Shown: piece by piece, positions 17,679-26,379 of the stretch
Layout: each line of letters starts with the position of its first letter
Position numbering within the stretch: position 1 is the first letter of the stretch
Assembly (NCBI GenBank): GCA_963747255.1
Contig: CAVVEG010000017.1
Coordinates: 248,001-312,000 of the forward strand
Reading direction: 5' to 3'
DNA: 64,000 nucleotides
Source of the DNA: CAIYRG01 sp963747255
Lineage (GTDB): Bacteria; Pseudomonadota; Alphaproteobacteria; Micropepsales; Micropepsaceae
Program-made: the position numbers and the translations under genes
The notes under the pieces: generated by a model
The model's database searches: none
What the model was told of the DNA's origin: nothing
Seen by the model: only the letters and a program-made list of their open reading frames with translations

Positions 17679-17846
17679 ATGGGCAGACAGATGGTCGTCG
17701 GGCTTTACGTGGTGGCGCTGGTGGCCGTGATCGTCGGCGTCGATATTGCGTTCTTCAGAAGCCGCTTCTGGGAACGGTTGATGGCTAATATTGGAATTGT
17801 CCTGGTCTTCGGAGCGTTCTACCTGCGATTCCTGCGGAGCTCGTGA
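17679..17846 (+). CDS. Small conserved membrane protein (55 residues)
   Basis: Read directly from the DNA: MGRQMVVGLYVVALVAVIVG, then a short charged loop (FFRSRFWERLMAN), then a second hydrophobic segment (IGIVLVFGAFYLRFL) and a stop at 17844-17846. Two membrane helices with a basic loop and basic ends fit a tiny inner-membrane protein. Codon use matches neighbours and the sequence is well ordered, so it is probably real in spite of its size. I believe similar short proteins occur in other alphaproteobacteria but cannot check. It follows the phosphatase gene by 31 bp. Function is unknown. Confidence 0.65.
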   Translation: MGRQMVVGLYVVALVAVIVGVDIAFFRSRFWERLMANIGIVLVFGAFYLRFLRSS

Positions 17847-17976
17847 ACAGATCGAGAGAGCGCAGGGGCTACAGGCGGGGGTTCAGCCAATCGACATGTT
17901 TTTGGCGGCAATCCCGCATATGATCGGTTCCAGTTGCGTCCTTGCATTGTCCCTGCATCAACCACGGGAGACCCGG

Positions 17977-18414
17977 ATGAAGGCGAAGCATCTCTCCCAT
18001 CTTGCCGCTTTGGCGCTGATCGCCGCACCGGCGACGCCGGTATATGCGCACCACTCCTTTGCGATGTTCGATCCGGACCAGACCGTCGTCCTGAACGGCT
18101 CCGTGAAAGAACTCGAATGGACCAATCCGCATGTCTGGCTTCGTGTGATGGTGCTCGATTCGGCCACCGGCAAGCCGCTGCAATACGCGGTCGAAATGGG
18201 TTCGGTCGCGCGCTCGACCTATGACGGCTGGAAGCCCGATACCGTCAAGCCGGGCGATACGATCAGCGTTTCCATGCATCCGAACAAGGATGGCTCGCGC
18301 GGCGGAATGTATCTCTCCGCCAGATTGAGCGACGGCCGGGAGTTGGGTCGCACCGGACCGGCGGTCGGCAGGCCGACGCCGCGTCTTCCGGGCCAGGTCG
18401 GCCCCGGCGGATGA
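17977..18414 (+). CDS. DUF6152 family periplasmic protein, copy 2
   Basis: 145 residues. The signal peptide ends in PVYA, giving a mature N-terminus HHSFAMFDPDQ. The core matches copies 1 and 3: NGSVKELEWTNPHVWLRVMV, GWKPDTVKPGD and DGSRGGMYLSA. It is set apart by a longer glycine/proline-rich tail (GRPTPRLPGQVGPGG). GGGAGACCCGG precedes the ATG at suitable distance. It starts 130 bp after the small membrane protein gene and 91 bp before copy 3. Confidence 0.82.
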   Translation: MKAKHLSHLAALALIAAPATPVYAHHSFAMFDPDQTVVLNGSVKELEWTNPHVWLRVMVLDSATGKPLQYAVEMGSVARSTYDGWKPDTVKPGDTISVSMHPNKDGSRGGMYLSARLSDGRELGRTGPAVGRPTPRLPGQVGPGG

Positions 18415-18505
18415 TGCTGCGTCGGGCGCCATGCGCCATGACGCTTGCTTGTCCGGAATTGTTCCCGCCCTTATATTCGCGGCTTCATCATTCCTGGGGA
18501 CGCCG

Positions 18506-18907
18506 ATGAACTGGAAATTGTTGGGCCTTGCCGCTGTTGCAGCTGCGGCCTTTGCCGCGCCGGCTTTTGCGCATCACTCATTCTCGATGTTCGACGCGGA
18601 CAAGACCGTCACGCTCAGCGGAACGGTCAAGGAATTCGAATGGACCAATCCGCATGCCTGGCTGCGCATCATGGTGAACGATCCTGCGAGCGGCAAAGCC
18701 GTGCAATATGCCGTCGAAATGGGATCGCCCGGCCAGCAGGCCCGCGTCGGCTGGAAACCGGATTCGGTCAAACCCGGCGATAATGTCAGCGTCAGGATTC
18801 ATCCGTTGAAGGACGGCTCGCGCGGTGGTCAGTTCCTGTCCGCAGTTCTGCCGAGCGGCCAGCAACTGGGTAACGGCGGTCAGAAGAACAACGCCGCCGG
18901 CGAGTAA
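18506..18907 (+). CDS. DUF6152 family periplasmic protein, copy 3
   Basis: 133 residues. The signal peptide ends AAPAFA and the mature protein begins HHSFSMFDADK, almost the same as copy 1. The core SGTVKEFEWTNPHAWLRIMV, GWKPDSVKPGDNV and KDGSRGGQFLSAVLPSG agrees with both other copies. Copies 1 and 3 share the GQQARxGW segment, which copy 2 lacks, so they are the closer pair. GGGGACGCCG precedes the ATG. Function is unknown; the family is often exported in proteobacteria and acidobacteria. Confidence 0.83.
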   Translation: MNWKLLGLAAVAAAAFAAPAFAHHSFSMFDADKTVTLSGTVKEFEWTNPHAWLRIMVNDPASGKAVQYAVEMGSPGQQARVGWKPDSVKPGDNVSVRIHPLKDGSRGGQFLSAVLPSGQQLGNGGQKNNAAGE

Positions 18908-18987
18908 TCGCTTCGGCGTTGAACCTGAGCCATAGCGGGGACTCCGGCAGGCGGTCTCGGCGAAGAGGCGTGCGCGGGAGCTTAAGC

Positions 18988-19716
18988 ATGAAACACGCAA
19001 AATCGGCCATGTGCTCCTCCGTTGCCGCGGCGTGTCTGTGCTTTGCCTCGCCCGGTTCCGCAAGTGTTGTCGAGAAAACCGCCAGTATCGGCGGCGCCAC
19101 TGTCCATTACAAAGTGGTCCTGCCGCCCGGTTTTGACGAGGCAAAGACCTATCCTGCGGTTTTGGCCTTTCCGCCCGGCGGCCAGGATATGGAAATGGTT
19201 GACGCGACGCTGAACGGGAATTACCGCGCGGAGGCCGAACGGCGCGGCTACATCGTGATCGAGCCCGCAGCACCCAATGGCGTGCTGTTCTTCGAAGGCA
19301 GCGAAAAAATCTTCCCCGCATTCATCACGAAGCTTATCTCGGATTACCGGATCGCCGGCGGGAAATTCAATGTGGCGGGGAATTCGAACGGGGGCCTGAG
19401 CGCTTTCCTGATTGCATCCAGATATCCGCAATATTTCGTCTCGGTCACCGGATTTCCGGGATTTCTTGACGATGCTGGAGCGCAGCAGATCAATGCACTG
19501 GGCAAGCTTTGCATTCATATGTTTGCGGGCGCGCTGGATTCGGGCTGGCCCGACGCGATGCGCGATCAGGCGGGCAAACTCCGCGCTGCGGGATTTAATG
19601 TTACCTACGCGCTCGAACCGGGCCAGCCGCACGTCATTCGCACGCTGACGGGGTCCGGCGCGGCGCGGCTGTTCGATCAGTTCGATGCCGCGCGGCAGGG
19701 GCACTGCGCGAAATAG
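18988..19716 (+). CDS. Secreted esterase, PHB-depolymerase-like alpha/beta hydrolase
   Basis: 242 residues with a signal peptide ending GSASV. The hydrolase core shows VLAFPPGGQDMEM (oxyanion side), nucleophile elbow FNVAGNSNGGLSAF and a late histidine in EPGQPHVIRTL. GNSNGG is the GxSxG form typical of feruloyl-esterase/PHB-depolymerase-like (LpqC-type) enzymes. The mature protein has two cysteines (LGKLCIHMF and the penultimate GHCAK), which could form a disulfide in the periplasm. GGGAG lies just upstream of the ATG. The natural substrate is unknown. Confidence 0.82.
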   Translation: MKHAKSAMCSSVAAACLCFASPGSASVVEKTASIGGATVHYKVVLPPGFDEAKTYPAVLAFPPGGQDMEMVDATLNGNYRAEAERRGYIVIEPAAPNGVLFFEGSEKIFPAFITKLISDYRIAGGKFNVAGNSNGGLSAFLIASRYPQYFVSVTGFPGFLDDAGAQQINALGKLCIHMFAGALDSGWPDAMRDQAGKLRAAGFNVTYALEPGQPHVIRTLTGSGAARLFDQFDAARQGHCAK

Positions 19717-19850
19717 CCGCGGGAATTTTGTTGCCCGGCGCCGGAACCTTGACCAAGCCGCGTCACTTATTGCTGAACTCCGACCCGGCATTGCGGTTGG
19801 ACCAGCAAAGGAATGCGCGGGTGGGTTCGCTACAAACCAAAGAAGCTCCG

Positions 19851-19979
19851 ATGGCTACAGATTCAGCGCATGATGACGATGATTTCGATTCAAGCTCGGA
19901 TCTGTGCGATTTCGGTTTTGTGCTGAACCGCCCGCCTGCTGCGCCTATTCCGGAAAAGCGGCCGGACGGCGCGGACTGA
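19851..19979 (+). CDS. Possible small acidic protein (42 residues)
   Basis: A short open frame starting ATG after an AAAGAAG purine run: MATDSAHDDDDFDSSSDLCD, then a proline-rich end (NRPPAAPIPEKRPDG). It is acidic, low in complexity and has no known domain. The frame extends upstream to a TTG at 19728 without other support. It lies between convergent genes. It may be a real small protein or a chance frame; I would not assign a role. Confidence 0.35.
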   Translation: MATDSAHDDDDFDSSSDLCDFGFVLNRPPAAPIPEKRPDGAD

Positions 19980-19988
19980 GTCTGTGTT

Positions 19989-20568
19989 TCAGCCGCCCAA
20001 CGCGGTCATCTGAACGCCGCTGATCTGCACGTCATATCCGTTCACATCGACGACGTGAAAGCTGTTGGGGCCATCCACTTCGGGATTTGCATAACCGAGC
20101 CGCGCCAGTTCCGCGCGCACACGCTTACTGTCCCAGTCGGCGATCGTGTATGCGATGTGGTTGATCAGCGCGCGTGGCCGACGCCGCGGTTCGCCGCCAT
20201 TCTGCGGCCGCGCATTCAGATCGCGCGTGCGAATGATCAGATGGGTGAGCGGCACGTCGTTCGCCGTCACGCCAAAGGGCTTTTCCCCTTTTTTCCCGAA
20301 CGGCAAAGCGACGTCGGTTTTGGTTTCGCCGATCTGATCGAGATTGAAGATTTTGGAATACCAGTCCGCCGCCTGTTTGAAATTCGGGCAGGTATAGGAG
20401 ACGTGATTGACCAGCGCGATTTTCAGCGCCGGATCGGCGGCGGCGGCCTTGGCGCCTTCCGCGGTGTAGGCGGTCGCGGCGGCAACGGTCAGCGTTTCGA
20501 TCAGTTGGCGGCGGCTGATCCGGCCGGACCGATATTCGTCGACTTTCTGCGCAACGAAACGATTCCAT
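19989..20568 (-). CDS. VOC-family protein with Tat-like N-terminus (frameshift near the start)
   Basis: A glyoxalase/dioxygenase-superfamily (VOC) protein of about 192 residues. The VOC fold is shown by IALVNHVSYTCPNFKQAADW, LTHLIIRTRD and INHIAYTIADWD, with FHVVDVNGYDVQI at the end. Its N-terminal region GRISRRQLIETLTVAAA resembles a twin-arginine signal. ATG at 20568, with GGGGAG before it, is out of frame with the body by one base; removing one A near 20563-20564 gives MDRFVAQKV, which aligns with the N-terminus of the paralog upstream. This is therefore treated as a sequence error or very recent frameshift. The paralog ends 15 bp upstream, so they form a pair. Ligand unknown. Confidence 0.72.
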
Positions 20569-20583
20569 GGAAATCTCCCCGGT

Positions 20584-21112
20584 TCAGCGGCGAAAGGCGG
20601 TTTCTTCGACGGCATTGGCGAACTGCACGTCATAATCGAAGGGATCATAGACATGCAGGCTGCCCGGCCGGCCGGTCGGTTCGCCGAGCCCGTTCTCCTT
20701 CAGGGCGGCGCGGATCTTTCCTTCGTCCCAGTTGGAAATCGTGTAGCAGATATGATCCACGACCGACTTCGCCTTCGGGACAATGCTGCCATTGCGGGGA
20801 ATGAGGAAGCTTCCGCCCTGACCCGGCGGCGGACCAAACATCAGGCGCGCCTCCCGGCCATTATCCGCCTGGGGCACGGGTGTCATTCCGAATACGGAAC
20901 TGTAGAAATCGCGCGCTTTGCGGTAATCGCGCGCAGGCATAGGAGATGTGGTTGATGGCGATCGGCTTGAAACCCTCTGCCGGAGCGGCATTTGCCGCCT
21001 TCGCACCGGCGGCATAAACAATCGCCGCCACGGCCACCGTTTCGCAAAATTGACGGCGGTCGATTTTGCCGGTGTCCAGTTCCGATACCAGACCGGCGAT
21101 GAAATCTTCCAT
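20584..21112 (-). CDS. VOC-family protein with Tat-like N-terminus (internal frameshift)
   Basis: About 175 residues if the break is mended. It begins MEDFIAGLVSELDTGKIDRR with GGGAGGAAC upstream, and a Tat-like KIDRRQFCETVAVAA segment. IAINHISYACA starts the VOC domain; the frame then breaks in a GCGCGCG stretch near 20934 and continues one base out as DYRKARDFYSSVFGM, VVDHICYTISNWD and LHVYDPFDYDVQF. Removing one base restores an ungapped match to the paralog downstream (CPNFKQAADWYSKIF versus CADYRKARDFYSSVF). Probable metal-binding VOC enzyme of unknown substrate. Overlapping C-rich repeats make this a likely sequencing slip. Confidence 0.7.
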
Positions 21113-21263
21113 GATGTTCCTCCCGCGTCTTCGCGGGAGAGACAGTGCCATAAACTTCCCGCGATGTCGCATGGGCAGGCGTGCCGCGGCGGTTCCCGCC
21201 GCTTGCCCGACATCCGGCAAAATGCCAATCATCAATGGTAGATCATGAGGTTCCATGGTTCGG

Positions 21264-22951
21264 CATGACGACGCCGCCGGAAGAGGCTAAGCCAGCCACG
21301 CATGGTCTCGCCGATCACCGCTTCGGTGATGCGCTCGATCACCGGCACGACGGGCAATCCGATCACGACCATGATGATTTCGAGGGAGACGGGCCGCTCG
21401 AAGAAAACCCCTTATGGATCCAGGATCATGTGACGCTGACCACGGTGGGAATTGATATCGGTTCTTCCGGCACCCAGGTGATTTTCTCCAAAATCCATTT
21501 GCGGCGGCTCTCCGAAGAACTGACCAGCCGGTATTATGTGGTTTCACGCGAGACGCTGTTTCTCTCGCCCGTGTCGTTGACGCCATACCAGAGCGAAACG
21601 CGGATCGATGACGCAGCCCTGAAGCGGATCATCGACGAAGCCTATGAGGCGGCGGGAATCGCGCCCGCAGAAATCGACACCGGCGCGGTCATTCTGACCG
21701 GGGAGGCGTTGCGGCGGGAGAACGCGCAGGCGATTTCCAGCTTGCTGGCCGAGGCCGGCGGCGATTTCGTTTGCGCGACCGCCGGACATCACATGGAATC
21801 CATGCTTGCCGCATATGGCTCCGGCGCATCGCGTGTTTCGAGCGAACGCGGCGAGCGCATTCTGAACATGGATATCGGCGGCGGCACGACCAAGCTCGCT
21901 CTGGTGGATTCAGGCAAGGTGATCGCGACCGCTGCGGTCCATATCGGCGGACGGCTTCAGGTGGTGGATGCGGATGGACGGATTGTGCGGCTCGATCCGG
22001 CGGGCGCCACGCATGCGCGCCGGGCGGGATTCCACTGGCGCCACGGAGTCATTGCGCACGATGCGGAACTCGATCGCGTGGCGGAGTTGATGGCCGATAC
22101 GCTTGTTTCCGCGCTGTCGCCCGTCTTGCCGGCTGAGACTGCGTCCCTCTATCTCACCGATCCGCTGCCGGGGCTCGATGGAATTTCGGGGGTGATGGCG
22201 TCGGGCGGAGTCGCCGAATATATCTACGGCCGCGAGTCGCGGGATTTCGGCGACATGGGCCGGCGTCTCGGCGCTTGCGATAAGGCGCCGCTTCGATGCG
22301 GGCGCGTTCCCCTGGCCGCTATTGCCGGCAGGCGAGTGCATACGGGCTACCGCGCTTGGCGCCTCGGAATACAGCGTGCAGCTTTCGGGAAACACCAGCT
22401 ACATTTCCAATCCGGGTCTCCTGTTGCCCAGGCGCAATCTGCAGGTGCTGCAGCCGCGCTTCGCTTTTTCCGACCTCGTTGATGCCCCTGCGCTGGCCGA
22501 TGCGATCCGGGCGCATCGCAAGACATTCGACGCCGAAGGGCCGGAGGCCGAAATTGCCCTTGCATTCCGCTGGCGTGGCGCTCCCTCCTATGACCGGCTG
22601 CATGCCTGCGCCCGCGGGCTCGCAGAAGGGCTTGCGGACAAACTCGCCGCCAAAAAGCCGGTTTATCTCATGCTCGACGGCGATATCGCGCAGACGCTGG
22701 GCGCGATCCTGCGGGAAGACTGCGGGGTGCAAAGCGAGATTCTCTGCATCGACGGCGTGATGCTGATGGATTTCGACTATATCGATCTCGGGCGTGTCCG
22801 CCTCCCGTCCTACACCGTTCCGGTCACGATCAAATCGCTGGTGTTCAGCGACGATCCGCATCGCACGCGCGAGCGTATACACCACCATCCGGACCATTCG
22901 CATACGCATCATCACGGGCACGCGCACCCCCATTCGCATCTCCATGAATAG
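21264..22951 (+). CDS. EutA-like reactivase ATPase with histidine-rich ends (frameshift)
   Basis: About 560 residues across one break. The actin-like ATPase core is plain: VGIDIGSSGTQVIFSKIHLR (phosphate 1), LNMDIGGGTTKLALVDSGK (phosphate 2) and a GVMASGGVAEYI adenosine motif, as in EutA, the reactivating factor for B12-dependent ethanolamine ammonia-lyase. The C-terminal part (SVQLSGNTSYISNP) also fits EutA. Removing one C at 22288-22289 rejoins the halves. Two oddities: an N-terminal His/Asp-rich stretch (ALDHRHDGQSDHDHDD) and a C-terminal 23-residue tail with 13 histidines, typical of metal storage or delivery. No eutBC genes lie in the window; an iron-type ABC transporter follows instead. 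A metal-linked role is inferred. Confidence 0.75.
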
Positions 22952-23009
22952 CTTCCGGCCGGGAGCCGCGCGAATTTGCGGTTCGCTGCGGTGACTGCAC
23001 GCCGGGGCG

Positions 23010-24726
23010 GTGCGGCGGCTGGAAGTCCGCCGCCGCGGAGTGGACCTGAAATGGCCCATTATGGGGATTTGCGCCGCGGCTGCGGCATGGCTGGCGCTCA
23101 TTCCGCTTGGCTTTCTCGTCTGGCAGAGCTTTGAAACGCCACAATCGGCGGATCAGCCGGCTATCCTGACGCTGTCGAATTACGCGACCGTGTACGGATC
23201 GGCAGAGACGTTCACGCTGCTCTCCAACTCGGTCATCTTCGCCGGCGGCGCCGCGGCACTGGCGCTTTTTCTCGGTACCCTGCTGGCCTGGATCAACGAG
23301 CGGACCAACACGCCGTTCAAGCCGCTGTTTTATGCGATTTCCGTCGTGCCGCTGGTTATTCCGGGTCTGTTGTTTGTCGCGGCGTGGATCATGCTGGCCA
23401 GCCCCAAGATCGGGGTGTTCAATCTGCTGCTGCAGTCGGCGTTTGGCGCCGGCAGGGTTTTCTTTGACGTTTACACGCTGCCGGGGATGATGTGGGTTGA
23501 CGGAATCCAGCACGCGCCGATCGCGTTTCTGCTGATGAGCGCGGCCTTCCAGGCGATGGATCCCTCGCTGGAGGAATCGGCGCTGATGAGCGGCGCGTCG
23601 GCCTTTCAGGTGGCGCGCAGGGTGACGCTGAAACTGGCATTGCCGGCGCTCGCCGCTGCATTCCTGATTTTCTTTGTCCGCTCGATCGAGTCGTTCGAAA
23701 ATCCCGCTCTGCTGGGTCTGCCTGCGGGAATCGAGGTTTTTACCTCATCCATTTACGAGGCGCTGCATGGCTATCCCAGCGATGCCGGGCTCGCCTCGAC
23801 CTATGCGGTGACGTTGCTTGCGATCACCTCTTTCGGCGTTTATTCGCAATCCCGGTTTGCGCGTCATGGCTCGCGTTACGCGACCGTGACCGGCAAGGCT
23901 TTCCGGCCGCGCAGACTGGATATCGGACGCTGGCGCTTTGCGGCGGGCGGCGTTTTTCCTGCTCTATGCCGCGCTCGCGATCGGCTTGCCTTTTCTGGTC
24001 CTGCTCTGGGCGTCTCTGCAGCGCTTCTACAGCGCGCCGTCTCTCGCTGCCCTGAAGACGCTCTCGCTCGACAATTACCGCGCCGTCCTGGACCATCCGG
24101 GGATCGCGGGAATTGTCTGGAACAGCATCTTTCTTGCGATCGCCACGGCTAGTCTGGTGATGCTGATTTCGGCCGTCATCGGCTGGCTGGTTTTGCGCAG
24201 CAGAATTCCGGGGCGCTGGCTGCTCGACAATCTTGCATCGCTGCCCATGGTCATGCCGGGAATTGTCACGGGGCTCGCGATCATGGTGACATATCTCGCA
24301 TTGGGAGGCGGGATCTATGGCACGATCTGGATTCTGCTGATCGCCTATATGACGCGATTTCTGCCTTACGGAATGCGCTTCAACACGGCTTCGCTGCTGC
24401 AATTGCATACCGAGCTGGAGGAATCGGCGGCCCTGTCGGGCGCAGACTGGTTCACCGCATTCCGCCGTATTGTCCTGCCGCTGCTGAAACCCGGTCTGAT
24501 GGCCGGCTGGATCTACATCGCGATTGTTTCCATTCGCGAGCTGTCGAGTTCTGTTCTTCTCTACAGCCCGGACAGCGAGGTTCTCTCCGTCGTGCTGTGG
24601 GAGATGTGGCAGAACGGCCAATATGTGCAGTTGTCGGCATTGGGCGTGCTGCTGATTTTTGCGCTTTTTGTCTTTGTGCTGATCGCACAGACCCTCGGCC
24701 GGCGCTTTGGCGTGCGGGAGGTGTGA
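23010..24726 (+). CDS. Iron-type ABC transporter permease, FbpB/SfuB family (frameshift)
   Basis: A fused two-half permease of about 570 residues. Each half has the binding-protein-dependent transport EAA loop: SLEESALMSGASAFQVARRV in the first and ELEESAALSGADWFTAFRRI in the second. This duplicated layout is that of Fe(III) and related ABC permeases. The halves are in different frames; deleting one T from the TTTTT run at 23953-23957 gives a continuous GGVFLLYAALAIG. The GTG at 23010 follows GCCGGGGCG; a GTG at 23040 is also possible. No solute-binding gene is adjacent. The next gene is the ATPase, overlapping by about 20 bp. Confidence 0.82.
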
Positions 24727-25834
24727 TCTGCTCGCCGTCCGCAACATCACGGCGGAATATCGTGGCGCTCACGGTGTCCCGGTTCAGGCTGTCCGGAACG
24801 TCAGCTTCGAAGTCGCCAAAGGGCGCCTGTTCACCTTGCTCGGTCCTTCGGGCTGCGGCAAAACCACGACGCTGCGTTCGATTGCCGGTCTCGAGCGTCC
24901 GCTGGAGGGCGAGATCGAAGTAAAGGGGCGGATTGTTTTCTCCTCCCGGCAACGGATTTTCGTGCCGCTCAACCGGCGCAATTTCGGCATGGTGTTCCAG
25001 TCCTATGCGATCTGGCCGCATATGACGGTGCTGCAGAATGCGAGTTTTCCCCTTGAGGTCAGGGGAGGGCTTTCGCGCAGGGTCATCCGGGAGCGTGCGA
25101 TGCGGATGCTCGAGTCCGTCGCGCTCGCCGAATTTGCCGAACGGGAGGCAACCCGACTGTCCGGCGGCCAGCAGCAGCGGCTGGCTTTCGCCCGCGCGCT
25201 CGTCATGGAGCCCGATCTGCTTCTACTCGACGAACCGCTGTCCAATCTGGACGCGAAACTCCGAGAACGGATGCGGCTGGAGCTGAAACGGATCCAGCAG
25301 AATCTTTCGATAACCACCGTCTATGTCACGCATGACCAGGCGGAGGCGCTGGCGCTGTCAGATGAAATCGCGGTGATGAACGAAGGCCGCATCGTTCAGA
25401 CCGGAACCCCGCGCGCGATCTATCAAAAGCCGGGCAGCCGCTTTGTCGCGGGTTTCATCGGCGCCAGCAATTTCATCGAGGCGGAGGTGCTGGGGTCTGG
25501 CGATTCCGCAGGCTTCTGGCGCGTCCGCTCGGAACTGGGCGATCTGAACGCGATCAGCGAAACGCCGGTGTTTGCCGGAGCACGCGTGACACTCGCCGTG
25601 CGTCCGGAAAACCTGGAGCTGTCGGAAACGGCTCCGCCCTGTTCCGGCAATCTCATCCGCGCGACCATAGAGGCAAGACTGTTTCAGGGCGATTTCATCG
25701 ACCTGCAGTTGCGCTGCGGAAATCTGACCCTGATGGCGCGCACGCATCCATCGTCCGGCGTGCCCGGAGGGGACGCGATCTTTGTCCGAATGGCCCCGGA
25801 TCATTGCGTTATTCTCGCCGGCGCCGCAGCTTGA
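24707..25834 (+). CDS. ABC transporter ATP-binding protein, iron/spermidine (FbpC/PotA) type
   Basis: About 370 residues. The nucleotide-binding domain has Walker A GPSGCGKTTTLRSIAG, the Q-loop MVFQSYAIWPHMTV, signature RLSGGQQQRLAFARAL, Walker B LLLLDEPLSNLD and switch VYVTHDQAEAL. The C-terminal 130 residues form a TOBE-like regulatory domain (RVTLAVRPENLEL). It powers import through the permease upstream. The start is uncertain: TTG at 24707 overlaps the permease, while no ATG or GTG fits closer to LLAVRNITAEY. The specificity (iron, thiamine, phosphonate or other) cannot be fixed. Confidence 0.85.
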   Translation: MACGRCDLLAVRNITAEYRGAHGVPVQAVRNVSFEVAKGRLFTLLGPSGCGKTTTLRSIAGLERPLEGEIEVKGRIVFSSRQRIFVPLNRRNFGMVFQSYAIWPHMTVLQNASFPLEVRGGLSRRVIRERAMRMLESVALAEFAEREATRLSGGQQQRLAFARALVMEPDLLLLDEPLSNLDAKLRERMRLELKRIQQNLSITTVYVTHDQAEALALSDEIAVMNEGRIVQTGTPRAIYQKPGSRFVAGFIGASNFIEAEVLGSGDSAGFWRVRSELGDLNAISETPVFAGARVTLAVRPENLELSETAPPCSGNLIRATIEARLFQGDFIDLQLRCGNLTLMARTHPSSGVPGGDAIFVRMAPDHCVILAGAAA

Positions 25835-25874
25835 CTTGACTCCGGGCGCGCCCCTATAGGCCAATTCCCCGGAC

Positions 25875-25949
25875 GGACGCGTAGCTCAGCGGGAGAGCAC
25901 ACCCTTCACACGGGTGGGGTCGCATGTTCAATCCATGCCGCGTCCACCA
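25875..25949 (+). tRNA. tRNA-Val (anticodon CAC)
   Basis: A full cloverleaf can be drawn: acceptor GGACGCG pairs with CGCGTCC, D stem GCTC with GAGC, anticodon stem CACCC with GGGTG around loop TTCACAC, and T stem GCATG with CATGC around TTCAATC. The loop puts CAC at positions 34-36, so it reads GTG valine codons. The CCA end is encoded. It stands alone 40 bp after the ABC transporter gene. Confidence 0.95.
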
Positions 25950-25990
25950 TCCTGCCTCCTCTCACCATCACCGGTCACCCCCTTTTCACC

Positions 25991-26014
25991 ATGGCCGGGC
26001 ACCGACCCGGCCAT
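25991..26014. repeat. Palindromic intergenic repeat (ATGGCCGGG arms)
   Basis: Perfect 9-bp inverted arms ATGGCCGGG and CCCGGCCAT around a 6-base loop. The same arms occur at 33222-33245 on the far side of the TonB receptor pair. This is the REP-like type of dispersed intergenic palindrome frequent in alphaproteobacteria. Confidence 0.75.
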
Positions 26015-26040
26015 CCAGCGGGTGTAGGGGCAAGAAAACC

Positions 26041-26116
26041 TTTCGCGCGGCAGACGCCGCGCTACTGGATGGGCGGATCATGGTCGGTTCAAGCCCGACC
26101 ACAGGAGTCCGCCCAT
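26041..26116. repeat. Dispersed repeat: 36-bp identical block plus nested hairpin
   Basis: Bases 26041-26076 are identical over 36 bp to 33293-33328. The block contains its own inverted pair, GCGCGGC and GCCGCGC. Its end begins a second hairpin: ATGGGCGGA (26069-26077) pairs with TCCGCCCAT (26108-26116), with an inner GGTCGG/CCGACC stem. Read as protein the block gives an FRAADAALLDGR-like string, a translation artefact of the repeat rather than a gene. Confidence 0.75.
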
Positions 26117-26379
26117 GATGAGAGGACTCGGAGGCCGCCCATGGTGGGATGAGCTTTCGCGACAGATCCGGCGCTATTGCGTCAAAATTGCCACACTTAG
26201 GAACATTCTGACATAACTGCGGCAAGACTCGCCAAATAGGCCACGCGTACTGCGACAATCTGGCGTAGGTTGTACTTGCCGTGGGGAGTGCTGAGTAGCG
26301 CGCCCTTACCCAAGGGCGATCTGCTGACCTCCATCCGCGACGAAACGGCACGCAAAGTCGTGCCCGGAGGGGGGTACTC
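26117..26379. other. Leader region of TonB receptor 1; no gene seen
   Basis: About 260 bp without a credible coding frame. GGAGGGGGG sits just before ATG 26380. A stretch TTGCGTCAAAATTGCCACAC near 26178 resembles TTGCGTCAATACTGCAACAC near 29704 upstream of receptor 2, so the two paralogs may share a regulatory element duplicated with them. No TonB-type sigma/anti-sigma pair is present. Confidence 0.4.

Noticed and set aside
25924..26118. Small protein with FRAADAALLDGR string
   Set aside because: It is the translation of the dispersed intergenic repeat; the same string appears at the second copy near 33293.
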